Assembly: GCA_000934385.1 (NCBI GenBank)
Contig: KN880623.1
Span: 1-46,068 of the forward strand
Reading direction: 5' to 3'
DNA length: 46,068 nt
DNA from: Cylindrobasidium torrendii FP15055 ss-10
Lineage: Eukaryota; Basidiomycota; Agaricomycetes; Agaricales; Physalacriaceae
The notes beneath the pieces were generated by a model. The model had not been told where the DNA came from. It worked only from the letters and a program-made list of their open reading frames with translations, and made no database searches. Below are positions 10,804 through 21,824 of the stretch, one piece after another (the first letter of the stretch is position 1; every line of letters begins with the position of its first letter). A program made the position numbers and the translations under genes.

Positions 10804-13382
10804 GATGATCGTTGTTGGACGTCTGGGCGCCGTGGATGCCCTCCGATTCTGCACCCATGGCTTGGACAATTTTTGTGCCAACTATACTGGTTCGGAACTC
10901 TTGGGTGGGGGAGGGGGTTGCATGGTCGTCTTGGCGGGGCTCGATGGCGTTTGTGACGTGGCGCGAACAGGGCGGATATCCTAGCGGATCTATCGGTCAG
11001 TACGCTCGCAGACGCCTGCGTCAGGAAACGCACCTTTCTGGTTTGGTTGGCCAACGTATGTGGTTAGAAGGAAAGCTTGCGGTTAACACTGCGATTTTAT
11101 ACGTAACTTCAACAGCTGTCCGGTGCGCAGCGCGCATTAAACCCCATTAAACTCTGTCTGATGCCCCCACCATTCTCAATTTTAAGTGTGCTGAGTCGAA
11201 CGCGAGACCGTCATCGATGGAACCGGAAAGAGCGCCGCCTGGCTTGCGGTTGAGGACAAGTTGAGGAGATAGAGAGGAGAGGAGTGACGTATATGATACA
11301 GGCCGCTTATAGAGTCGTGATATGAAGCTTCTTCGGCTTTCCCACGAGGCAGCAACGGAAGGCCAATGCAATAATCACGTGATGAGTCGCCTTTTATGTT
11401 AAACCATGATTTTCGGCCTACTCCCAGGACGCAGTGATTTCGATGGGAGTCTGAACGTTAACATCGAGCTGAGTCATCGCGCACCTTTCGGTCGATATGC
11501 GCAGGTAGCGTCGGACAAGCGTCGGAAGCGTGTGGGGGAAATGCTTTGTTAATGTGCGGATCAGCGACGTTACGGCAGCTTGTCGACATGTAGGACAGGA
11601 TTTTCCAAAAGTATGCGCAGAGCTGAAGAGAGAAAGACGGCCCAAACAGAGCGCTAGAGTAGAGGACATCATCCTATTCTCTGAGTCATAAATCAAAGTT
11701 CCCATCGCGACGTAGTCTTCGATGCGTCGCACGATGGGCGAGGCAGAATTGGTCTGGGCATCACTGAAGTAAGTGGTACGTCGCTGAAGCCCCTTGTGTG
11801 CTGGATATGAAAGAACATCACGCACCAGTGTAGTGCCGGCGACATCCCTTGACATGTCCGCCGTTGATGAACCACGTCTTTCGATCCTGAGATTCCGACA
11901 AGAAACCGCCGTCTGTAGCTAGTGTCTTCCGAGCAGCGCGAAGCGTTTTTACCAGACGCATGAACAGTGAAGAGCGAGGAGTCGAGGTGCTTGACATTCG
12001 AGCGCTTGCGTAGGACGAGGCGCTAGCAAAGTCGTGCTGTCGCAGTCGCGTGCACAGCCGTAGAATGATCTTGGCGGTTGTAAAGAAGGATGAAACTCGA
12101 TCGTTCTAATTGGATGCATGCGGCCTCCCAGGCAACTCCCAGACGCATGCTTCCTCATAAGTACCTCCTCACGGCCTCAGCTCGATGGCCTTCCCGGTTT
12201 CAGCCTCATATGCGCGTAGATAGGATTCATGTAGAGATATATAATGAGTAAACAACTCGGTAAACTCCCAGGGTTGGAGTTTCGAGCCTGCAGAATTATG
12301 CATGATGACACGCCACCCGCATGTACCACGGCAAGTGATATGCTACTGTACCGGGCTTTGCGGAGTGTAGATTGCCATCGGAATCACCTCCAGTATACTC
12401 TCTGCAACTCGACGTAGAGGTATTTGAGGGTTCAGGCCTCAGGCTTGAGTTCAGAGGCTTGGCTATTATTCAACACATACTCATCGATGCATTCTCTTCA
12501 TCGCATTTCATGAGGCCGTACTGCCTGCCTTGAGCTTCATGAAGCACCTTTGAACATCATTACTCTCAAACTCCAGAGTAGTATACACTACGACGGAAAT
12601 GAGAGGCAAATTGAACGGGCTAGACGCACACCAGGTTGGCCTCTTCTGTAATTCCAACTGTGAGATTTCTCAAAGTGCAACACCATTGAAATGAGATTCA
12701 GGAGTTATTCAAAAGAATTTCTGAAATATCTGACAGAAGTTGATGCGTCGACTTTACCATCAACAAGGCGTGCGAAGGTCACCGACGAGGGATCGAATTC
12801 GAACTTGACGCTGTCTCAGTTGCCTACCTCACGCCGCACGCGAGCAAGGACTTGAACGTTGATTACCCTTTACATACATAATTATAATTTCAGTACATCA
12901 CAGGACTATTGACTCAGTTGGGATTCCTGCCATCTCATTATTGTCCCATGGCCCATGGGCCACCGCCACTCATCATGCTGATCATGGTTCTGATCATCGA
13001 TCATTTCCTAGTACCTACTCAGAGCGGCGAGAATAAGGTGGAGGCTGTAACTTACTTCCCGGAGATACACTAGGAACGATTCTTTTCGTCGAATAGTAGT
13101 GCTCCAAAGGCACCTCATTCATGACTCATCCTTGAATACCTCAGAGGGTGAGCTTGTTCAACTCCTTTCAACTCTAAGATCCCTCTTTGTTACTTCGACG
13201 AGAGTCAAACTAATCAGCGTGTGAAGCGAAACTTGAATGTTTGTGAGATACCTGGGAGATTCGCCTCCGGATGTGCATCAAATAATAGCGGTCCCATTGG
13301 GCCCCAGTGTCAGGAGCATACATGATTCAGAAGCGGTAGTACGTATGAGTATATACTATCCACCTCATCGTGAGATTGATAC
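10804..13382. other. Long gene-poor stretch
   Basis: About 2.6 kb with almost nothing convincing. One reverse-strand open frame at 11418-11855 is listed separately. From 12160 to 13380 there are no long frames on either strand and base composition is mixed. It holds small palindromes (TGATCA and CCATGG clusters around 12945-13000) but no recognisable transposase, tRNA or rRNA. Confidence 0.5.
11418..11855 (-). CDS. Hypothetical protein, possible zinc-binding motif
   Basis: An open frame of 145 codons on the reverse strand. It contains GKSCPTCRQAAVTSLIRTL, where C-P-T-C-R resembles the last cysteine pair of a RING finger, but no other RING cysteines are present upstream, so that reading is weak. 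The ends are not supported by splice sites or a clear promoter. It could be one exon of a larger gene or a chance frame. No function is proposed. Confidence 0.25.
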   Translation of the reverse strand: MSRDVAGTTLVRDVLSYPAHKGLQRRTTYFSDAQTNSASPIVRRIEDYVAMGTLIYDSENRMMSSTLALCLGRLSLFSSAHTFGKSCPTCRQAAVTSLIRTLTKHFPHTLPTLVRRYLRISTERCAMTQLDVNVQTPIEITASWE

Positions 13383-13423
13383 CCGAAGCGATCATTGAAT
13401 ATCCGAAGCGATCATCTATAAAA
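13383..13423 (+). promoter_or_regulatory. TATA box with an upstream 13-bp direct repeat
   Basis: CCGAAGCGATCAT occurs at 13383-13395 and again at 13403-13415, a 20-base period, immediately followed by TATAAAA at 13417-13423. The next gene starts 92 bases further on at 13515. The arrangement looks like a duplicated activator site joined to a core promoter. Confidence 0.45.
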
Positions 13424-13514
13424 GTAGTGCAGAGCTGCCCACAGCTGGTCACATCCTTCGCAAGTCATGACATTTGCTAGCACACATCGGTGAGGACGCG
13501 CCCGACGTCCAGTG

Positions 13515-13869
13515 ATGGCACTTCAAGTTGCTCACGCTATCCTAGCACCCATCGTATTAGTTCCAGCAGGACATTCAACCACAGGAGCGCACTCCAAGCG
13601 TCAGTATGAGTTCATTTCGGTAGCACAGCTTGCTGACGGAATTCGCTTTAAGACCCCGGATTGCCGCAAGCGCGCCTACTCGTCGAGCATGTCGTCGCCG
13701 CGAGGAAAGGGAAAAACAGCTCGAAGTCGTACTATCGAGGATCGACGAGCGTATTGCTGAGGCTCGTGCTCAATCGGTTCTCCTTCGAAGCGAACTTGCC
13801 GTGTGGCGGGAGAGAGCAGACCGATTAGAGAAAGAAGTGATAGCTCGTTTACAGGCAAAGCGGGCGTGA
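13515..13869 (+). CDS. Small coiled-coil protein
   Basis: Two exons, 13515-13603 and 13653-13869, joined across a 49 bp intron that has a GTATGA donor, a TTGCTGACGG branch site and a TTTAAG acceptor, give 101 residues. Residues 1-30 are fairly hydrophobic. From about residue 40 the protein is charged and helical with heptad-like spacing (REEREKQLEVVLSRIDERIA, then a second helix ending RLEKEVIARLQAKRA), a coiled coil. Coding-like sequence resumes after the stop at 13957, also helical, so the gene may once have been longer and this may be its 5' part. Function unknown. Confidence 0.5.
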
Positions 13870-13956
13870 GGGCTCATTTGGCCTGTATGTAAACAAATAT
13901 TCATACCTCATCTGGAGCGAAATATACGAAAGCAAAGTCACGAATCAGTCGAGTAG

Positions 13957-14315
13957 GAAGATAAAGATATTGACAAACTGCAGCGTCCGCATCACGGTGG
14001 TAGTAAGCGTCAAGTTGAAGCGCGAACCGACAGGCACGCGGAGTTCAGAACGCGGATCAACAATGTCACACATGCCGACGATATCCGTCTACTTAAGGAG
14101 GAATCAAATTTGTACGCCGACTGCGTGTACTGCAGGTCCTAGAGATCGGGGGGGAGCTGGCCGACAAGCGGCGTGAACAAACCGTCTCAAATGTCCACGT
14201 GGCAGCTCCCCATGCCGCACTTTCGGCAAATGACCGGGGCCAGACAACTCGGCCTTTTCGCCGGCCACGTGTACACGCGTATCCCTCCAACCATGGCGTC
14301 TTCATCGACCCTTGA
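13957..14315 (+). pseudogene. Coiled-coil coding remnant with a frame break
   Basis: A frame beginning EDKDIDKLQ runs through RHAEFRTRINNV and LLKEESNLYAD, then is lost near 14120. The next good frame is one base off: LRVLQVLEIGGELADKRREQ, ending at a stop at 14313-14315. One missing base would join them. The helical, charged character matches the protein encoded just upstream, so these may be parts of one gene. The 3' end overlaps the start of the Spt5-like gene in another frame, which suggests the remnant is no longer functional. Confidence 0.3.
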
Positions 14316-16373
14316 ACGCCCCGGGCGCTTTTCAGCACCGGATGGTCGATACGCTCCCTACAAACAGACGTCGCATAAATCTCAAATCACAATTGACACG
14401 TCGCATTCGGCTGTCTGGCGCGTTCGTATCCAGGTGCGTCGGGTGACATACTGGGCCCTTCCTGCCTCAGTACTCATTACCTCCTAGGCAAAGATGGCGT
14501 CAAAAGCAATCGCGCATATTTATGGCGTCGCCTCGACCGACAGCTCCTCGCCCGCCTACATAGCTTCCTGTTATCTTCCCTCGCCGCATAGCCATTGGGT
14601 CTACATACACACAAACAATCTACGCTCAGCCCATTGGCATGCTTTTTTCAAATCCCTGCCGCACATTTTTACAATTCGATGTCCCAGCGATCTCGCTGTT
14701 GTTCCTCCCGAAGATATCCTCTCGCAGACACTATGCCCACCCTGCAATCTTTCAGTCGTCCCTGGCCGTTGGGCTACCATCGTTCATCATACTCTTCATG
14801 CCGGTGATATAGCACTCGTTCTCGAATCGGGAAATCGTGCCAGACTGTTGCTCTTGTACAGGGACCCTTGCCCCACTGATGCGCACGGTCGTACTCGAGT
14901 GACAGGACCACCATCCCCACAGCAACTTCTGCCACTACACACCACACCAGGGTGGCCTACCGACCTTACGACCATCGAAGTGGACACTTCCTCGATTCAA
15001 CCGGCCACACACATCGACCCGGTCACCAGTCGCCTGCTGCGGGAATCCCAAGACCCTCATGTGATCGCGTCTAATCCTTGGAATTGCCTCCGGCCTATGG
15101 ACTTCGATTTTCAGCCCGGAGAACCCGTTGTTGTTGCATCCCAGCACGGCATCGTTCATTACGACGATGGCCTAGATGTCCACATCTTGTTCGGTGGTCA
15201 CCTTGCAGACTTGCAGGTTATATCTTGGGCAAATGTCAAGAAGTTTTTCACTTCTGGGGAACTCGTCACAGTTCCTCACAGTTCGCATGTCACAACGACC
15301 GGAATCGTTCTTCAATACAGGGAGCCACTTGTTGACGTCGTTATACTCGATTCCACACATTCAGCCACTCGTCTTACCACGGATATGTCCCATCCGACGC
15401 ACACGGTGTGTGTTACAGGCTATTTGAGATTCTTCCTGACATTTACCAGATTGAATCAGTCCATTGTAACACACTTTGTCGAGCCATTCGCGCGCCTCCA
15501 AGCTCCCAAGTCCCAAGTGTTATTAAACAGGCATCGCTGCCCCTACCACCTCCACCTAACCCGCTATCGAGACCCGCACACACTCTCCCGCCTCTCTCAC
15601 TCCAAGAGGACGTGTTTGTATTGACAGGGGCGCACAAAGGATGGCACGGGCAGATCATCGACCACCTTCCTGGATCGCGCGTCGTCGTCCGACTGGACAA
15701 ATTCGGTGCTGTTCGCCAATTTGAGCACATCATTTTGCCCAGAACCGCCGTGGGCCCTTCGGGCGAACACATTTACAAGCTCTCGGGCAAGCAATTCGCA
15801 CCCCAGCGCACGCCCTCACCCCCTCCTGAATCTTACACGGACGTCCGCGCCACATGGAATCCCATGTTGTCAAGTCCTACCCCACCCGTTGAACGGCCTC
15901 CCGCTGCCCCAGGCCCTCTCGATATCGCCTATCCCAATCACTGGTTATATCACCCAGCCACGCGATGTATCCCACTTCTTGCAAGGTTCAAATCGCAGAA
16001 CGTTACCGTCAGGCGCGTAGACATCGAAGGCGCTGTATCGTTCCAACGCACTGTTCGGGGGCGGAATGTCCAGGTCGACTTAGCACAGTTAACATTCCTC
16101 CATCCTGGACGTCGCCACCGGGGTCGCCTTCTCGTCGCTGAAGGAGAACACGTAGGACACTACGCTCGACCTGTTGTTTGGAGAATCAAACCAGCATGCA
16201 CCCCAAGGCTATGGTGGACAGTGCAATTGGTCCAAGTTAGCCATGAGTCCAAAACAGATGTCCCAACACCTACGCGCCTTGAGATACCACACACTAGCCT
16301 GCTTGTCGTGCATGAAAGTAAACAGGCAATTGTTGCCAACAAGCAGCTTGATGTGGCCCTCCGGCAACACTGA
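14293..16373 (+). CDS. Spt5-like protein with NGN and several KOW domains (copy A)
   Basis: Exons 14293-14433, 14488-15405 and 15450-16373 close in frame and give 660 residues. Residues 40-130 read as an NGN domain: AVWRVRIQ, then WVYIHTNN, then a helix and LAVVPPEDI. KOW-like motifs follow near residues 150 (HAGDIALVLESG), 254 (FQPGEPVVVASQHGIVHYDD), 298, 405 (EDVFVLTGAHKGWHGQIIDH) and 571 (HPGRRHRGRLLVAEGEHVG). That order is the one seen in the eukaryotic elongation factor Spt5, which binds Spt4 and RNA polymerase II through these modules. The acidic N terminus and the C-terminal repeat region of true Spt5 are absent, so this is a divergent relative rather than the housekeeping gene. The ATG at 14293 starts the exon that supplies the first NGN strand. 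A diverged copy lies at 19968-21601. Confidence 0.75.
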
Positions 16374-16528
16374 TAACTAGTAGTAATCCTGCGAGTCTAT
16401 ATATCACCATTGCAATCAACGATGTTACATGCCCTTTCTACTTCGGCGCGATCGCCTTGCCCGATTCCCGCTCCGTTTCGATCGTCTCCCCGTACCTCTT
16501 TTTTTTCCCGTCATCAGCCTGTAGACGT

Positions 16529-17593
16529 ATGGCCCTCCCACACACACCCTCGCTATTCCAACTGGCCCCAAAACGCATTCTCAGCAAGATTGCCGAGGAA
16601 TTTGTTCAGTTGTGCACAGATGCAGACGGCACTCTGGACATTCCCGCGCTTCACCCTCTAGCTGTAACTTGTTCCCAGATGTTGCATCATATTCGACCAT
16701 ATTACTTCTCAATCCTGCACCTCTCCGACGCATATCCCCCAAGCTCCATGCTTGCAGAATTGGGGACCGACCTCAGTGTCCTCGCTTATGTGCAGCATGT
16801 TATCATCTGCGCACTGTCGGATGCCGCAGAGTGGCAACATTTGCAAGGCCTCAGCCAACGGTTTTCGCCCGACATATCTTTAACATTGCAGGATCTTCCA
16901 CTGCATCAGGCCGTACCCGCCGCCGTCCGCAGCCTGTGTCAGAAGGCGAAGGCTCTAACCTTGGACAACTGTCGCGTCGCACCCACTATCGTTCAATACA
17001 TCGGGTCTTTACAGCTGAATGCACTTTCCTTTGTGAGCGTCGATTTTACCAGCACCGACGGACCATGGGGACAGCCTATACCTCTGCCCTCGGTTAAGAA
17101 GCTCTGCCTGCTCCCCAACCCTGCAGGCGAACAGGAACTTTATAAGAAAGTTCACGTTGCGCACCCGGAAAACCTGCAGCACCTCGTCCTATCCGTCGAC
17201 TGGGCTGGCTTCCCGTCGTGGGTGCAGCGGTGCCAAAATGGTCTTCAGCGTGCATCCCTTATCTTCCGAGGTGCGCGTCATTTTTCAACTGCCCATCCCT
17301 TCCGCTCACGCACTCAAGAAACCGGCATCATTGCCTCAACATCCCTTCAAGCGTTCCACGTCCTGGAGGACTTGACGCTCACCATACCTCGCGAGAGAAT
17401 TCAATCGCTGGACCTCTGCCTGCCATCCTCTGTCATCTCCTTGTCATTCGCATTCAGAGGTGCTATTCCAACTCGCAGCGACTGGCGTCGCCTGGCCTCA
17501 GTTGCGGACGGTCATGCCATCCGACAAGTTGCCTACTCTGTTTTTAACAGCAATTCATTGTATGTGGCCCCATGTCAAGTTACGCCTTCCTGA
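16529..17593 (+). CDS. F-box/LRR-like protein (copy A)
   Basis: A single exon of 354 codons. The N terminus (LFQLAPKRILSKIAEEFVQL, then a helix ending SQMLHHIRPYYFSILHLSD) follows the pattern of basidiomycete F-box-like proteins, where a short F-box helix set precedes a leucine-rich-repeat-like region. The rest alternates strands such as SLTLQDLP, KALTLDNC and LSFVSVDF. Such proteins usually act as substrate adaptors of SCF ubiquitin ligases by contacting Skp1. The ATG at 16529 was chosen because it is shared with the copy at 22054, giving the same length in both. An upstream ATG at 16422 is in frame only in the other copy, because a T run is 8 long here and 6 there. The F-box assignment is by pattern, not certain. 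Confidence 0.65.
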   Translation: MALPHTPSLFQLAPKRILSKIAEEFVQLCTDADGTLDIPALHPLAVTCSQMLHHIRPYYFSILHLSDAYPPSSMLAELGTDLSVLAYVQHVIICALSDAAEWQHLQGLSQRFSPDISLTLQDLPLHQAVPAAVRSLCQKAKALTLDNCRVAPTIVQYIGSLQLNALSFVSVDFTSTDGPWGQPIPLPSVKKLCLLPNPAGEQELYKKVHVAHPENLQHLVLSVDWAGFPSWVQRCQNGLQRASLIFRGARHFSTAHPFRSRTQETGIIASTSLQAFHVLEDLTLTIPRERIQSLDLCLPSSVISLSFAFRGAIPTRSDWRRLASVADGHAIRQVAYSVFNSNSLYVAPCQVTPS

Positions 17594-17792
17594 CCTGTAC
17601 CAGTAGCGCGGCAACTAGCTCGCGCATATGCGCCGACATGATGAGGTATGGCCAGGGCCTGTTTTCCTTGGAAGCGTCCGTCAACAGCGCGGACGGGACG
17701 AGCGTCGTATATTACCATAAGTAGACCTCCCGGCGCCCATAATCGCTAGACACATTAGTTTTAGACAAGGCTTCATTGAGGGGCTATATCAG

Positions 17793-17799
17793 TATAAAA
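17793..17799 (+). promoter_or_regulatory. TATA box of RING gene, copy A
   Basis: TATAAAA lies 29 bases before the ATG at 17828 and is conserved with its surroundings in the second copy at 23308-23314. Confidence 0.55.
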
Positions 17800-17827
17800 G
17801 CTAGACGAGCATCGACACCGAGGCTCA

Positions 17828-19077
17828 ATGCGTCAATCAACTCTTCCTTTCACCGTCACACACCCTTCGTCCAAAGGTTCGCGGCCGCCAAAAACAATTC
17901 CCACTCTCTCAACACGCGCTCGACAACCCGCCGGCATAGTCTATGGGCATAGCGTCGACATTTCTTCCCCAACCTGGCAGATAACATATGACACTCTTTG
18001 CCGTCAGGGCAAACTCCCTGAACGTCGAGTTCACAGCGCGGGGATGGGCGCCCCCCTCTTGATACTATGCTCCTTCGACTGGTACGTCACCGTCGAAACA
18101 GCAAGGTCAATCACTGACAACAATAGTGCTTTACAATACGGACCCGCCGCGACTCAATCTCGCGAAGAGCGATGGGCTCTTGCTCATCGCCTTGGACTTG
18201 ACCCCCCTATCGAGGTATATGCCTCTACTCCCACTCACCCAGGCTCACCCCCGCCAGGTACTTGTTCTAGTTACAGCGGTTAACCTCCGCACAGTACCGT
18301 TATATACGCGTAGCCTATGGCAAGACTTACTGTAGAGAATCAAATTTTAAAACCCATTCATCTCAATTTGATCGAGGTCATGCCGTCCTCGACTGCATTT
18401 TTCCCGCTTCCCATCATGAACGCGTCCGCTGGCAGCGACAGTGACGTCGAAGAGCTATCTCCCTCCACGTATAGACTGGCATGTCCTCCTACCCTCGCCA
18501 GAGCCCCGCACTTACTAGGCCCAGCTCACCTCGCTTAAGGAGACAAATGCTTCTCTCCAAAGGCTCGTGAATCATCACCAGCATAAGTTCGAGCAGGTGC
18601 GCCATATTGACGCCCAATGTTCGCCACTCACAAGGCGCAGTTGCGCGCAACGACCGGCATCAGCCTATACGAGGTATCCCCCTCCTCACTTTACACGAAC
18701 CCCGGCTCATTTTATCCAGTACAAGCGGATTAAAGACCTTGTGATTTGCTTGGGATGCGACCAGCCCAACTACCAGCCCTACAGGTAATTACGCAGTTCC
18801 TCAATGGTCGACTCTGACCACTCCCCAGACTGCACCGGTGTGGTCATATTTTTTGTATTCATTGTCTGGTGTTTTTCTTCATGGAGCAGCAAGATGCCAA
18901 TGCAAAACATACCAAGCCTCCAAGGGATGGTCCATCTCCTCCATCGTCACCATCGGTCACCTGCCCCTTTTGCGACGATGCTGTCTTGGAGCCCCCCGCT
19001 CTACAGAAAGGACTGATGGGCATTACCGAGATTATACATGGCAGACACACCCCGGAGCAGCGAGAGGCAGCATGGTC
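17828..19077 (+). CDS. RING finger (C3HC4) protein, copy A, cut by the gap
   Basis: Clear exons are 17828-18081, 18127-18214, the coiled-coil exon from 18519 (AQLTSLKETNASLQRLVNHH), two short exons, and a last exon from 18829 that runs into the run of N at 19078. The join VICLGCDQPNYQPYR plus LHRCGHIFCIHCL, followed by CPFCDD, supplies cysteines 1-2, then C-x-H-x2-C-x2-C, then the last C-x2-C of a RING finger. This fold recruits E2 enzymes for ubiquitin transfer. Exon limits between 18295 and 18519 are unresolved: two frames there each have support. The intron 18082-18126 (GTACGT donor, CACTGAC branch) is exactly 45 bases and in frame. Copy B at 23343 is complete. Confidence 0.7.
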
Positions 19078-19717
19078 NNNNNNNNNNNNNNNNNNNNNNN
19101 NNNNNNNNNNNNNNNNNNNNNNNNNNNNNNNNNNNNNNNNNNNNNNNNNNNNNNNNNNNNNNNNNNNNNNNNNNNNNNNNNNNNNNNNNNNNNNNNNNNN
19201 NNNNNNNNNNNNNNNNNNNNNNNNNNNNNNNNNNNNNNNNNNNNNNNNNNNNNNNNNNNNNNNNNNNNNNNNNNNNNNNNNNNNNNNNNNNNNNNNNNNN
19301 NNNNNNNNNNNNNNNNNNNNNNNNNNNNNNNNNNNNNNNNNNNNNNNNNNNNNNNNNNNNNNNNNNNNNNNNNNNNNNNNNNNNNNNNNNNNNNNNNNNN
19401 NNNNNNNNNNNNNNNNNNNNNNNNNNNNNNNNNNNNNNNNNNNNNNNNNNNNNNNNNNNNNNNNNNNNNNNNNNNNNNNNNNNNNNNNNNNNNNNNNNNN
19501 NNNNNNNNNNNNNNNNNNNNNNNNNNNNNNNNNNNNNNNNNNNNNNNNNNNNNNNNNNNNNNNNNNNNNNNNNNNNNNNNNNNNNNNNNNNNNNNNNNNN
19601 NNNNNNNNNNNNNNNNNNNNNNNNNNNNNNNNNNNNNNNNNNNNNNNNNNNNNNNNNNNNNNNNNNNNNNNNNNNNNNNNNNNNNNNNNNNNNNNNNNNN
19701 NNNNNNNNNNNNNNNNN
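19078..19717. other. Sequence gap (640 N)
   Basis: An unresolved run of N. By analogy with copy B about 30 bases of RING-gene coding sequence are missing at its left edge. The NGN part of the second Spt5-like gene may also be hidden here. Confidence 0.99.
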
Positions 19718-19967
19718 ACTTCCGTAGACCTCAACCCAGGGTTCCAGTGCGCTTAACGCGTATAGGTCGCGGGAGGCTTCGCCTTCGGGTTCGTCTGGCA
19801 TCCGTCCATTCCGCCGACGTCCCCGAGGTGTTGTTCAATCCTTCCGATCCTTCCCGGTCAAACGACACCCACGCCGGCCGTTTCGTCCGATAGCGCCTCG
19901 GTTTCGCCTTCCTCAATCTCGGACGCCCATTTCGGCCCTTTCCCGACCATCCCGGGCACGGTCCTAA
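19718..19967. other. Unaligned sequence right of the gap
   Basis: About 250 CG-rich bases that do not match the equivalent part of copy A. The Spt5-like homology begins only after the in-frame TAA at 19965-19967. I see no gene, so it may be a junction, foreign sequence or low-quality gap edge. Confidence 0.4.
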
Positions 19968-21601
19968 CACCGCCCCGTAACACCCCGTATTTGGGTCACC
20001 ATTGCTCAACACGCCGTGCATTCTGGCGACTTAGGTTTTGTCCTCGACATCGGAAGTCGCGCAAGACTGCTGCTCCTTTACCGGGCCCCCAGCCGCACAG
20101 ATGCTCACGGTCGCACTCGACTTTTCGGACCCCCACCCCAACAGCAACTTCTACCATTACATACCTCTCTAGGGTGGCTCTCCGACCTTACTACAATCGA
20201 AGTGGAACCATATACGATTCGACAGGCGACGCACATAGATCCCGTTACCAGTCGTCTCATGCACCAGTCTGCAGACCCGCACGTGATCGCGTCCCCTCCG
20301 TGGCTAAGCCTGCGGCCGACCGATTGCCAGTTTTATCCGGGGGAGCACGTCGTCGTTGCTTCACAACAGGGCACCGTGCATCACAACGATGGTTCCAACC
20401 TCCATATCCTGTTTGCCGATAACCCGGACGATGTCAAGGTTATTCCTTGGCACCAAGTCATGAAGTTCTTCTCTCCCGGGGATCATGTCGTCTTCCAGCA
20501 AAGCTCGCATCCCCCCACGGTTGGGACCGTCTTGCAATATCGGATGCCACTTGTGGACGTGGTTATCCTCGGCACAATAGGCTGTTTGGACATGTCTTGC
20601 ACAGAGACCACACCCAAGCCTTCGCACACGGTCTGTGCGTTTGTTTCACTTACACATCAACTAACGCGTTCTAGATCGACACGCGCCATTGTAACACTAT
20701 TCGAAAGTGTCCCCCCACTTTACCAAATTTCCATGGACAAAGTGTTCTCAAACAAGCTCCGCTCCCTCCTCCGCCTTTGCCTTCGACCATATCATCCCGC
20801 GCGGTCGACAACCTGCCCCCACTTTCTCGACAGGAGGATGTGATCGTTCTGACCGGCAGTCACAAAGGATGGCACGGACAGTTAATCGAGCACCTTCCAG
20901 GGTCCCGTGTAGTGGTCCGACTGGACAAATATGGCGCACTTCGCCATTTCGAGCACATTATTCTGCGAAGGACGGAAGTACGCGTAGCAGGCCAACACAT
21001 ATACAACCATCCGCCCGCCGAATTGACACCCCCGCGCACACCTTCGCCCGACCCAGGGTTTCCTCTTGATACCAATCCTGTGTGGAATCCACAACTGACC
21101 CGTGCGACAACACCCGTCGCCTCCACCACAATTGCGCCCTTCAACCTCGATTTCGCTCATCCCAATCGATGGCTACTTCATCCAGCCATGCGAGGTATCC
21201 TCCTACTCGCAAGGCTCAAATCCCAGAATGTCACACTCAAGCGCACTGATGACCACGAACCTGCAACGTTCCACCGGGTCGTTTGCGGGCGAGAAGTCCT
21301 AGTTGATCCAGCAGAATTAACATTTCTTCATCCAGGACGACGCCACCGCGGTCGACTACTCGTCATCGCCGCCGACCATATTGGCCAGCACGCTCGACCG
21401 GTCGCATGGAGAGTGTTCTCCGCAGGGTCACATCGCTTACGGTGGACAGTGCAACTGGTCAAAGTGGGAAACGACACAGACATGGACGAGGTCTTACCGA
21501 CGCGCATAGAGCTACCGGACACAAGCCTGGTCGTTGTGTACGAAAGTAAACAGGGCATCGACGCCAACAAGCAGCTAGCTTTACGCCTTTTGCAAAATTG
21601 A
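19968..21601 (+). pseudogene. Spt5-like KOW protein, copy B, lacking the NGN part
   Basis: Homology to the 14293-16373 gene begins just after a TAA at 19965 with VTPRIWVTIAQH (copy A: VVPGRWATIVHH) and continues to the stop at 21601. Exons are about 19968-20630 and 20675-21601, separated by a 44 bp intron at the same place and of the same length as in copy A, though its donor is the weaker GTCTGT. KOW motifs are conserved: HSGDLGFVLDIG, FYPGEHVVVASQQGTVHHND, EDVIVLTGSHKGWHGQLIEH and HPGRRHRGRLLVIAADHIG. No ATG lies in the open part before conserved sequence, so either the 5' end sits in the gap or the gene is truncated. Protein divergence from copy A is much larger than for the two genes that follow, so this pair is older or was not part of the recent duplication. 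Confidence 0.6.
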
Positions 21602-21824
21602 ACACCAATATGACACGCATGTCTTTTTCGATAATACTAATATCCGTACCACACTCTCCCAACGACCCATATATTTCACCTGCAAAAACCGTTATATGCT
21701 TCCAGCCTCGCACGATCACCGCGCCTGAATCCCACTTTGCCCGAGATCAAGACGTGCCCACGTCCCTTTTTTCTTCCTCACAGGTTGCAGCAGCATGGCC
21801 GTTCCCTACACACCCCCCCTCCTC

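Larger units (their letters stand above)
16302..19077 (+). repeat. Segmental duplication, copy A
   Basis: This segment reappears at 21825-24629. It starts in the last 70 bases of the Spt5-like gene and includes the whole F-box/LRR-like and RING genes up to the sequence gap. By eye the two copies are roughly 93-95% identical in exons, with the RING-gene introns more divergent than the exons. The offset between copies is 5527 bases before the F-box-like gene and 5515 at the RING gene. Confidence 0.85.

Noticed and set aside
10317..11054. A 245-codon reverse frame
   Set aside because: It is open because the region is GC-rich. Its middle is Pro/Arg/His-rich noise, while two other frames in the same strand carry the good codon use. 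Only its last 40 codons look real and were kept in the decayed gene.
12900..13020. Cluster of TGATCA and CCATGG palindromes
   Set aside because: Short palindromes at this density are not unusual, and no longer structure or coding context supports them.
16410..16661. A frame starting at the upstream ATG in the first F-box-like copy
   Set aside because: It runs out of frame with the conserved protein. The ATG at 16529 matches the second copy and preserves length.
18838..19893. Open frames running through the gap
   Set aside because: They exist only because N is read as unknown residues. No coding claim can be made across the gap.
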